Below, in pieces: positions 33,984-41,938 of a DNA stretch of 44,373 nt; positions within the stretch are counted from its first letter, which is position 1, and each line of letters begins with the position of its first letter. Origin of the DNA: JAKFFN01 sp964444305 (GTDB lineage Bacteria > Sumerlaeota > Sumerlaeia > Sumerlaeales > Sumerlaeaceae); NCBI GenBank assembly GCA_964444305.1, contig CAYUGQ010000005.1:1-44373 (forward strand), written 5' to 3'. The notes under the pieces are model-generated. The model saw only the letters and a program-made list of their open reading frames with translations, searched no databases and was not told the DNA's origin. The position numbers and the translations under genes were made by a program.

Positions 33984-35371
33984 TGGATACCGAAGAACCC
34001 GGTGCGGCCCCGCCCAAACGCAAGGGCCTTCAGCGATTAGCCTCACCCCACTTTCGAATAGGTCGCATTGAGTACCTCCTTAGTGGCATTCTCGCGTTCA
34101 CTCTGAAGTTCGCTTTGGACAGCCTCGTGGCTTTCTCCTTTAATCGCACCTGGCACCTGGCCAACTACCTGGAGCCCAGCCGCTATTATAACATTTGGTC
34201 GGTGCCTCCCCATGAGTGGCCCTTTTATCTCATACTCGTCTTATTGTCCGCGCCGTTCATGGTTTTTGGCATTCTTCTCACCCTCGGCCGCCTCCGTGAC
34301 ACCAGGCTCCCCCTTGCCCTGTCACTGCTGTTTTTTTTGCCGCTCTTTAACCTGATCTTTTTCCTCATCATATCCACACTGCCATCCGCGCCTGAGCAAG
34401 ATCCGATCGCGCCGTCAAAACTCCCACAGTCACACCACAAAAGTCAGACTCTCTCTGCCCTGATCGCTTCCATTTTCGGCCTGCTCATGGGAGCCTTCGC
34501 TATCGTTTTCATTGACACCTACGGGTGGGGACTTTTTGTTGGCATTCCCGTAGCCCAGGGTTTTGTAGCTACAATTCTCGGCCGACATAATAACACCATC
34601 CGCCTGCGCACGGCAATGGGAACAGCCCTTTATTCCGGCCTGATCACCGGTTGCGGCATACTGGTTTTCCAGATCGACGGCCTTATCTGTCTCATCATGT
34701 CCCTCCCCCTGGTCATCCCTGCCCTGTGCTTTGGAGCGTACCTCGGCTATCTTGTTTATCCCGGCAAAGAAATCGCCAGCTACAGCGCCATAGCCGTCTG
34801 GGTCCTCACCCCCGGCCTGCTGACCCTGGAAAGCAAAATCACCCCAAACCTCCCCCTCCATGCCGTCACCACAGAAATCATCGTCGATGCCCCACCGGAA
34901 CTCGTGTGGGATAACGTCGTCGTCTTTCCCGATCTTGATCCCCCCACAGAGCCCCTTTTTCGCACCGGCATAGCCTACCCCATCCGCGCCACCATTGAAG
35001 GCGAAGGCATCGGCGCGATCCGCCACTGCGAATTCTCCACCGGCCCCTTCGTCGAACCCATAGCCGTATGGAATCCCCCGACCCACCTCGCCTTCGACGT
35101 AACAGCCCAACCCGCCCCCATGGAAGAACTCACAATTTTCGCCAACACCATCCATCCGCCTCACCTCGACGACATGCTATTCATCAGCCACCGCGGCGAG
35201 TTCCGCCTCACTCCCATCCCCGGCGGAAAAACTCTCATGCAGGGCACCACCTGGTACACCAACGGCATGTGGCCCACCCTCTACTGGAAACAGTGGAGCA
35301 ACTGGGTCATCCAGAAAATCCACCTGCGAGTCCTGAATCACATCAAAGTGCAGGCCGAAAAAACCGCCTGA
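33983..35371 (+). CDS. Polytopic membrane protein with C-terminal SRPBCC (START-like) domain
   Basis: 462 residues. N-terminal half holds about eight hydrophobic segments, the first part (RIGRIEYLLSGILAF) resembling small DUF805-type helices. From about residue 285 a soluble domain begins with VTTEIIVDAPPELVWDNVV, the typical first strand and helix of SRPBCC/START-like ligand-binding folds, and continues to FRLTPIPGGKTLMQGTTWY and a final helix. The soluble domain could bind a lipid or hydrophobic molecule. Coupled to the TetR regulator by a 1-nt overlap. Specific role unknown. Confidence 0.7.
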   Translation: MDTEEPGAAPPKRKGLQRLASPHFRIGRIEYLLSGILAFTLKFALDSLVAFSFNRTWHLANYLEPSRYYNIWSVPPHEWPFYLILVLLSAPFMVFGILLTLGRLRDTRLPLALSLLFFLPLFNLIFFLIISTLPSAPEQDPIAPSKLPQSHHKSQTLSALIASIFGLLMGAFAIVFIDTYGWGLFVGIPVAQGFVATILGRHNNTIRLRTAMGTALYSGLITGCGILVFQIDGLICLIMSLPLVIPALCFGAYLGYLVYPGKEIASYSAIAVWVLTPGLLTLESKITPNLPLHAVTTEIIVDAPPELVWDNVVVFPDLDPPTEPLFRTGIAYPIRATIEGEGIGAIRHCEFSTGPFVEPIAVWNPPTHLAFDVTAQPAPMEELTIFANTIHPPHLDDMLFISHRGEFRLTPIPGGKTLMQGTTWYTNGMWPTLYWKQWSNWVIQKIHLRVLNHIKVQAEKTA

Positions 35372-35400
35372 CGACAATCCGCAGCTTAAACAAACTGCCG

Positions 35401-35415
35401 CGGCCAAATTGGCCG
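35401..35415. terminator. GC-rich palindrome between convergent genes
   Basis: CGGCC-AAATT-GGCCG, which sits between the stops of the SRPBCC gene and mnmA. No U tract on either side, so a terminator role is only possible. Confidence 0.3.
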
Positions 35416-35432
35416 GCTCTCCCGCCTAGCCC

Positions 35433-36587
35433 CTAAATCCGCTTATCAATCCAACCGCCACCAAGCACCCGTTCGCCATCATAAAACACCACCGCCTGGC
35501 CCGGAGTAATACTGCGCTGAGGCTCATCAAAGATCACTTCAAACCGCCCCTCACCCCTCGGCTGAATCTCACAAGCTGCCGGAGCATGACGGTACCGAAT
35601 CTGCGCCGCAGCCCGAATCGCAACCTGCGGCTCCTCAACAGCAACCCAGTTCATCCGCGACGCCATCAGACCACCGCTCGTCGTTTGCTCTGCCGGTCCC
35701 ACCACCACCAGGTTTTCCTCCGGCAGAATATCGATCACATACATAGGCAGCGCGCTGCTGATCCCAAGCCCCTTGCGCTGGCCCACCGTATAAAAAGCAA
35801 TCCCCTCATGATTACCAAGCTCCCGCCCGTCCGTCGTCACGATCTTCCCTGCCTTGATCGCCCCCTCCGCCACCCGCTTCTGCAAAAACTTCCGGTAGTC
35901 ATTCCCCGGCACAAAACAAATCTCCATGCTGTCCGGCTTCTCTGCCACCGAAATATTAAACTCCCGCGCCAGCTCCCGCACCTCCGCCTTCGTCATCCCC
36001 GCCAGCGGACACATAAACTTCTCCAACTGGTCTTGCCGCAACCCAAACAGGTAATACGTCTGATCCTTCCCCCGATCCGCCGCCCGGTGCATCTCCATCC
36101 GCCCCGTCTCCCGATTCTCCATCACCCGCGCATAATGCCCCGTCGCCACATAATCACACCCATACAGCCGCGCCTTATCAATCAAAAGACCCAGCTTCAG
36201 ATGGTTGTTACACAACACACACGGGTTCGGCGTGCGACCCTGCAGGTAATCATTAATAAACGGCTCCACCACCGCCTCATGAAACTGCTTTTCCAGGTCC
36301 AGCACATAAAACGGAAAATCCTCCGTCAGAGAAACCGCCCGGGCATCCCCCGCATCCTCCGGCGAACAACAAGTCTGAAACTTCCGCCCCGTCTGCACAT
36401 CCTCCGCCGTCGGATGATAAGTGCGCATATTAATACCCACACACTCATAACCCGCCCGGCTCAACAGCACCGCCGTCAGCGCACTATCCACCCCGCCACT
36501 CATGGCCACCAGAATCCGGCTCCCCGGTGCCACATCCCGCCCCAGGTCCAGCCTCGTTCCATCATTTATGTTCTTTACTAGCTCCAT
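35433..36587 (-). CDS. mnmA: tRNA-specific 2-thiouridylase MnmA
   Basis: 384 residues. PP-loop ILVAMSGGVDS, catalytic cysteines in TPNPCVLCNNH and DSMEICFVPG, and KGKDQTYYLF-type segment (here RGKDQTYYLFGL) plus FYTVGQRKGLG. It thiolates uridine 34 of tRNA-Lys, Glu and Gln using ATP; the tRNA-Gln(UUG) gene in this window is a natural substrate. ATG 36587 preceded directly by an alternative GTG; no clear Shine-Dalgarno. An N-terminal extension of about 20 residues precedes the PP-loop. The insert AEDVQTGRKFQTCCSPED before the first catalytic region is seen in many non-proteobacterial MnmA. Confidence 0.96.
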   Translation of the reverse strand: MELVKNINDGTRLDLGRDVAPGSRILVAMSGGVDSALTAVLLSRAGYECVGINMRTYHPTAEDVQTGRKFQTCCSPEDAGDARAVSLTEDFPFYVLDLEKQFHEAVVEPFINDYLQGRTPNPCVLCNNHLKLGLLIDKARLYGCDYVATGHYARVMENRETGRMEMHRAADRGKDQTYYLFGLRQDQLEKFMCPLAGMTKAEVRELAREFNISVAEKPDSMEICFVPGNDYRKFLQKRVAEGAIKAGKIVTTDGRELGNHEGIAFYTVGQRKGLGISSALPMYVIDILPEENLVVVGPAEQTTSGGLMASRMNWVAVEEPQVAIRAAAQIRYRHAPAACEIQPRGEGRFEVIFDEPQRSITPGQAVVFYDGERVLGGGWIDKRI

Positions 36588-36716
36588 CACAAAACTTAAC
36601 TACCACCAGAACCCAAAAAATTAGATCAAACCATTCGATGAACACATAGGCAGGGGAGAAGCCGCAGTGAAAACCGCCCGCAACATCCAAAGAAAATCAG
36701 ACATCAGGCTGCCCCA

Positions 36717-37502
36717 TTGAACGAATGGCTCATCCGTGGCGGAAACATCCTTTTCTTCGCTACAGTCGTCGCAGCCTGCGGCGGCGCAATCCTCCAAACC
36801 CTCATCAGCTTTAATCGTCCCGTCGAATTTCCTGGCCATCCCGCTCTCCCACACCACCTCAAACAAGGTCTCGTCATCGGCTCCCTCCTCGTACTGCTTC
36901 AGGCCATCTTCCTTATCCTGTGTTATTCCATCGACTGGATGAAACCCGCCGCCGGCATTGGAACCTATTTTCTTTTCTGTGCCCTTTTCGTACCCTTTCT
37001 CTGGACCGCCGGCTCCATAGAACAAACCCGTCTCGACTGGCCCCGACAACAACCCCGCTCCCGCCACCTTCTCTTAGTCATTATCGCCGGACACCTCACA
37101 GCCGCCATTTCCTTCCTTCTCTTTCGCCAGGGAGACGCCGAGCCCGGCGAAACTATCCAGACAATCAGCCGCCAGTCAGAAAACCTGAACGCCCTCGCCA
37201 TCTACGCGGTCTGGCTCATGATCAACGCACCCTGGATCGAAGAACTCGTCTTTCGCCATTACCTCCTGCCCCGACTCGCCATTTCCCGCCGTTATTTTTA
37301 CGCCGTTCCCCTCATCGTCACCACCGCCATCTTCGCCCTCGGCCACGCCGGCCACACCGATCCCGCCTGGCCCAAAATCCTTCAAATGACCCTCTGGGGC
37401 GGCATTCTCGGCGGATTACGCATCTGGCTCGGCACCCCCTGGGCCATCGGACTTCATCTCGCCCTCAATCTCGCCGCACCCATCATCGTCATTTTCCTGT
37501 AG
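36717..37502 (+). CDS. CPBP family intramembrane glutamic protease
   Basis: 261 residues, about seven to eight hydrophobic segments. Motif 1 WIEELVFRHYLLPRL (E175, E176, R180) and motif 2 FALGHAGH (H210) are the catalytic signatures of CPBP/Abi (Rce1-like) proteases, which cleave or process membrane-associated proteins or peptides. The start is TTG 36717 with CAGG 8 nt upstream; no ATG fits the frame before motif 1. Divergent from mnmA and 69 bp before the Agl23-like gene, possibly one transcription unit with it. Confidence 0.85.
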   Translation: MNEWLIRGGNILFFATVVAACGGAILQTLISFNRPVEFPGHPALPHHLKQGLVIGSLLVLLQAIFLILCYSIDWMKPAAGIGTYFLFCALFVPFLWTAGSIEQTRLDWPRQQPRSRHLLLVIIAGHLTAAISFLLFRQGDAEPGETIQTISRQSENLNALAIYAVWLMINAPWIEELVFRHYLLPRLAISRRYFYAVPLIVTTAIFALGHAGHTDPAWPKILQMTLWGGILGGLRIWLGTPWAIGLHLALNLAAPIIVIFL

Positions 37503-37571
37503 AACCCACCGCCTACATAGTATTTTTAGAGTTGCGATTGAAGTTTTGAAAGGCCGTTGCATTTGGCGGAT

Positions 37572-40103
37572 ATGAATGAAGAGACAGACAAGCAGTCCCA
37601 CAAAGCCACCATCGGCGAGATGTTGAATCACGAAGCGGCAGCCCATGTCCCACAGGACGAACCCCTCCCCGCCGCACCCCTCATCCTTGACACCTTCGCC
37701 CAGCAGTTAAAAAAACTGTTCTTCAGCCCTGCAGCCCTGTTTTGTCTTCTTCTCCTTTACATACTAGGCTCCCGCGCATGGAACATCGCCGACAAAGTCA
37801 TGCACCATGACGAAAGCCTCTTCGCCTACTATGGTTACTGGCTGTTCATGGGCCGCGGCTATGATTACCAGCCCATTCTCCACGGTCCAGTTCTCCAGTT
37901 CGTCAGCGCATTTTTCTTCCTCCTCTTCGGAGACGATCAATGGACCATGCGCCTGCCTAATCTCATCGGTGGACTCCTCATGTTCCCCGTCGCCTGGCAC
38001 TGGCGACGCTATCTCGGTGGGGGAGCAGCCGCCCTCATCGGCGTCACCGCTCTCATTGCCCTTTCCCCCTCGATAACCTATTACGCCCGCTTTCTCCGCA
38101 ACGACGTCCCTTACCTTACCGCAACAATCTGGTGCGCCCTATGCACCCTGCGCCTTCTCCACACCGGACGCCCCCTTTATGCCTGGGGATCCGTCATGGC
38201 CGCCACCCTCATGTTCTGCATGATGGAAAGCTCCATCTTCTTCTTCGCCGCCTGTCTTGGCTACCTCACCACCATGATTCTGGTCGACAACTTCATCTGG
38301 CGCTCCCCGAAAAACGGTCAGCTCCGCCAATGGCCCAAGTGGCTCGAAAACGAAGTTAATCATCCAGCATCAGGCAGCAGTCGGCGATTTCACCGAAAAC
38401 CAAACCTCGGCAAAATCGCTCTCCTCGCCATTCCCGCCGCCTTTAGCGCCGCCATCCTTATCGGCTGGCTTTATTGGCGCATGCTCATGGAAACCATTCC
38501 CCTCTGGGCCCCGCTCCAGCTCATCACAAGCAAACTCGGCATTACCCTCAGCCAAAACGCCGCCCTTGTCATCATCAGTATTATCGGCCTGACCATGGCC
38601 TATGCCGCCGCTTTCATCGCCATACAAAGTTACCATTTCCCCCGCGGCCGCTACGGGATCATCACTTGGATCACCCACGCCCTCTGGCGAAACCGCTGGC
38701 ATATTCTCGCCGCCATCGCCGTCGGCGTCATTGCCTACACCACCCTCTTTACCACCTTTTTCACCCACACCCGAACCGCCAGTTTCGATCACACCGCCCG
38801 CGACTTCGCCGGGCCCGAGCGCGCTCTCACTCCAGTTCAAATCTACAAAAACACCTGGGATTACTGGTGGGACCAGCATAAGCTCCACCGCATCAAAGGT
38901 CCCTTCCACTATTATCTCCCCATTCTCTTTCTCTATGAACTGCCCGCCCTGACCCTGGTTTTCACTGGCTGGATTCGGGCCATCTTGTCAGCACAACGCC
39001 GATGGTTGCTCCTCGCCAGCCTAATCGCGGCCCATATTATCCTCGCCATTATCATCAAAATCATGCCCCCCATCGACTGGGAAATGATGGACCAGAAATT
39101 CCACCTCGAAGAGCACTTCCACCTCTTCCAGGTCCTCGTCTTCGCCCAGCTTTTGCTCGTCATCGCCCCCCTCCTGTTCCTTCAAGGCCGCCGCGTCGAG
39201 TCCTTCCTCACCTACTGGGCCGTTACCAGCCTCTTCGCCTATAGCTACGCCGGAGAAAAAGTGCCCTGGCTCACCATCCATTCCGCCGCACCCTTCGCCC
39301 TTCTGGCCACAGCCCAGCTCGTCTGGATTTGGAGACGCCTCCGTCGCCCGGTCACTGACAACTCATTAACTCCGGCCACCTGCGCCCCGGCTTTACGCAA
39401 GCGTCGCCCCTGGATAATCGCATTCCTGATCATCGCCATTAGTGGCGCTTTGTATCAGGTGCGAACCAATCACCTCTTGAATTTCGTCCACCCATGGAGT
39501 CCCGCCGAACGCCTGGTTTACAACCACACATCCCCCGACCTGCATACCGCCGTCGAACTCATCGAGGAAATCAGCCATAAAACCAACTTCGGCCACCAGA
39601 TCCCCATCTACATGAACGGCGAGATGGGCTGGCCATTGCATTGGTATCTCAGGGATTACACTAACATAATGCCCCCCTACGGCGAAACCGCCGATAACAC
39701 GACCCGCCCTATAGTCATGGTCGACTGGCACCACGCGGCCACTCCAAACATCGTGGAAAACTATACCATCCGCCGCATGAAAGTCCGGGAGTGGTGGGAA
39801 CCCGCCCGCCTCGATCTCCGCGCAATGACAGACCTCTACCTGATCTTCACTCAGAAAGAAGCCCGCCAGGATAACTTCGCCATGACCCGCCGGTACCAAG
39901 ACATGAAAACCGAATGGCGCAAATTCTGGCGTTACATGGCATACCGCGAAATCTGGATTGACCCCGCCAATCCCGGCTGGAGCAACGGTGCCAACGAATT
40001 CTGCTTCGCCGTTCGTAATGACATTGCCGAACAACTCATGAGCTACCAGTGGCTCTCCGCCACCCCTAAACGGGTGGACGTTACCCCGTATCAGCCTCAG
40101 TGA
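37572..40103 (+). CDS. Agl23/TIGR03663-like membrane glycosyltransferase-type protein
   Basis: 843 residues from ATG 37572 (in-frame TTG 37557 also possible). First helix at about 55-75 followed by the acidic pair in VMHHDESLFAYYGYWLF and the block YDYQPILHGPVLQFV, characteristic of TIGR03663 (flippase-activity-associated Agl23) within the GT39/PMT clan. Ten or more hydrophobic segments follow, then a soluble C-terminal region with W-rich blocks (EMGWPLHWYLRDY). In archaea Agl23 relatives act in N-glycosylation; in bacteria the role is unclear. Together with the GT39-like gene at 11957 it suggests envelope glycosylation. The protein has a ~50-residue cytosolic N-terminus. Confidence 0.75.
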   Translation: MNEETDKQSHKATIGEMLNHEAAAHVPQDEPLPAAPLILDTFAQQLKKLFFSPAALFCLLLLYILGSRAWNIADKVMHHDESLFAYYGYWLFMGRGYDYQPILHGPVLQFVSAFFFLLFGDDQWTMRLPNLIGGLLMFPVAWHWRRYLGGGAAALIGVTALIALSPSITYYARFLRNDVPYLTATIWCALCTLRLLHTGRPLYAWGSVMAATLMFCMMESSIFFFAACLGYLTTMILVDNFIWRSPKNGQLRQWPKWLENEVNHPASGSSRRFHRKPNLGKIALLAIPAAFSAAILIGWLYWRMLMETIPLWAPLQLITSKLGITLSQNAALVIISIIGLTMAYAAAFIAIQSYHFPRGRYGIITWITHALWRNRWHILAAIAVGVIAYTTLFTTFFTHTRTASFDHTARDFAGPERALTPVQIYKNTWDYWWDQHKLHRIKGPFHYYLPILFLYELPALTLVFTGWIRAILSAQRRWLLLASLIAAHIILAIIIKIMPPIDWEMMDQKFHLEEHFHLFQVLVFAQLLLVIAPLLFLQGRRVESFLTYWAVTSLFAYSYAGEKVPWLTIHSAAPFALLATAQLVWIWRRLRRPVTDNSLTPATCAPALRKRRPWIIAFLIIAISGALYQVRTNHLLNFVHPWSPAERLVYNHTSPDLHTAVELIEEISHKTNFGHQIPIYMNGEMGWPLHWYLRDYTNIMPPYGETADNTTRPIVMVDWHHAATPNIVENYTIRRMKVREWWEPARLDLRAMTDLYLIFTQKEARQDNFAMTRRYQDMKTEWRKFWRYMAYREIWIDPANPGWSNGANEFCFAVRNDIAEQLMSYQWLSATPKRVDVTPYQPQ

Positions 40104-40259
40104 TCCACCCCTCACCCCATCATTTTCCCTTAATAAACGGAAATAATCAGTGCCGGATACTATCCTATAACCTATACTATGGCATGGAGCAAACGAACGT
40201 ACCAACGCGCCACCACAGGGGGCTGGGCAGTGATGTCGAAAATTTGGGGGAGAAATAGG

Positions 40260-40994
40260 ATGTCTGTCAGCTTTTCCTTGACGCGGAACCGCAAGACCGG
40301 CAGGACATCCACCTTAGTGAACAATCACATGCGAGCATTTACCCTAATAGAGTTGCTGATTGTGGTCGCAATCATAGCCATTCTGGCCGCAATTGCTGTG
40401 CCCAATTTCCTGGAAGCGCAAACCCGGGCGAAGGTTTCCCGTGTCATTGCGGACATGCGTTCTATGCAGACCGGCGTAGAACTTTATCGCATTGATCACA
40501 ACAAGCCCCCCGTCCGAAACGACAACTGGAACAGCGACGGAGCAAAACGCTACGCCCCCGACGGTAACACAAAAATTTACGACCCAGCAGATTTCGATGC
40601 AAAAGTCGGTCTGCGCCAGCTCACCACCCCTATTAGCTATTTAAACTCGATACCTGAAGACGTTTTTAACACCCCCATGCGTGCCATGATGAATGACGGC
40701 CTCGAAGGAGCCTCCATGGCCCTCGACTATTTCGATCCAGACCAGGTGCGCGCCTTTCGCCGCAACCTCAACCCTGGCCGTCCCGTGTCTCTGCAGGGCT
40801 TCGCACTCTTCTCCGTCGGTCCTGATCAATACTTCGGTGGCCTCAACGGTCGAGTCGGCTATCCCAGTATGCCGTCAAACGTAATCAATACAATGCGCCA
40901 GTTTTACGACCCGTCTAACGGTACCCTCAGTGTCGGCAACGTATACCGTTTCTCAGACGGACTCACCCAGGAACATATTTTCCCCATGAAATGA
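40260..40994 (+). CDS. Pseudopilin-like protein 3
   Basis: 244 residues from ATG 40260, supported by GGGGGAG 7 nt upstream. This gives a long leader of 26 residues ending NNHMRA before FTLIELLIVVAIIAILAAIA; an ATG at 40329 would give a 3-residue leader but has no Shine-Dalgarno. Ala, not Gly, is at -1. Shared blocks: LTTPISYLN, SVGPDQYF and YDPSNGTLSVGN. A TATACT hexamer (40173-40178) may be its -10. Followed 63 bp later by the gap-containing secreted protein gene, so the three genes to the right edge could be one operon. Confidence 0.85.
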   Translation: MSVSFSLTRNRKTGRTSTLVNNHMRAFTLIELLIVVAIIAILAAIAVPNFLEAQTRAKVSRVIADMRSMQTGVELYRIDHNKPPVRNDNWNSDGAKRYAPDGNTKIYDPADFDAKVGLRQLTTPISYLNSIPEDVFNTPMRAMMNDGLEGASMALDYFDPDQVRAFRRNLNPGRPVSLQGFALFSVGPDQYFGGLNGRVGYPSMPSNVINTMRQFYDPSNGTLSVGNVYRFSDGLTQEHIFPMK

Positions 40995-41057
40995 TACCAG
41001 AAATGCCACAATTAACATATAGACAAACTAATTGCGAGTTGTAAGGGATTGACCTCT

Positions 41058-41893
41058 ATGAACAGGTACAGGAAACTAATAGAGACGGCTGCCGTGGCGG
41101 TAGCCATTTTTGCGTTGCCCATGAGCGCCTCCGCACTCCGCGTAACAGGCACCCCTCTGGATATGCAACAGCTCACCCGGTCGGCAGATGAAGTCGTCGT
41201 AGGAACAGTCGTCGAAGAGAACGCTGTCGTAATCGGCCAGCGGATCGAGACAAACTACACCATCCAGGTGAACGAAAGCGTCAAAACCCGGTCAGGCGAC
41301 CTGGCCCCCGGCAGACCTTTCACAATCACCCTGCCCGGTGGCTCCCTCACAACGCCGCCTGTCACTCAATACGTCACCGGGACTCCCTATATGTCAAAGG
41401 GGGAAGAAGTCGTCCTCTTCTTGGCCCAGCCAAAACAGCGGGCAGTCACGCGCGCCATTGACCCCGAACTCGAAGGCAATCTCCGTGACAGCTACCGCGT
41501 CGTCGGTTATAACCAGGGACGCTTCTCTGTCGTGCGCGATCAGGAGTCCGGCGAAAAGCTCGTAACCAGGTTTAACCTCTCCGATTTCGGCCTCGCAAAT
41601 ACATCAAAAGACACTCGGAAGATCCTCGACGGCATAGAACAGGGAAAACTCCCCGTCGTGCGCCGCTCGATCCTTCGGGAGCCTACAGTTGCAGCCGTAT
41701 CTCNNNNNNNNNNCGCGATAAAGATCCGCTCGAAGTAACCATCGAAGATCAGACAAATCTGACCGTCGAAGAGCGGAAACGCATGGCAGAAACTTTCCGC
41801 CAGCAGCGGGCTAAGGACAACAGCGGTATCGCGGTCCAGGAATACGATTCGTTCATACAACAGGTGCGTGAGCAGGCAGCTCAGGACTGGTAA
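41058..41893 (+). CDS. Secreted protein of unknown function, interrupted by an assembly gap
   Basis: Signal peptide MNRYRKLIETAAVAVAIFAL ending ASA, then LTRSADEVVVGTVVEENAVV, ETNYTIQVNESVK, and the GEEVVLFLAQP block, a pattern I know from small secreted proteins often encoded next to matrixin-like proteases. The frame runs to 41703, then ten N, then a second open frame from 41714 (RDKDPLEVTIEDQTN) to a TAA at 41891-41893. The two halves are in different frames with the N count as given; joining needs a true gap length of 2 modulo 3. The apparent stop at 41736-41738 is an artefact. TAAGGGA is upstream of the ATG. Confidence 0.65.
41704..41713. other. Assembly gap (10 N)
   Basis: Ten undetermined bases inside the coding region of the secreted protein gene. 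The length is probably a placeholder set by the scaffolding program. Confidence 0.98.
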
Positions 41894-41938
41894 ACAGGTA
41901 GTTGGCAGACTTATATGATGCGTTTTTTTACAGGTGGG

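Noticed and set aside
41714..41738. Stop codon shortly after the gap in the secreted protein gene
   Set aside because: Produced by the arbitrary number of N; a 60-codon open frame continues in another phase to 41893.
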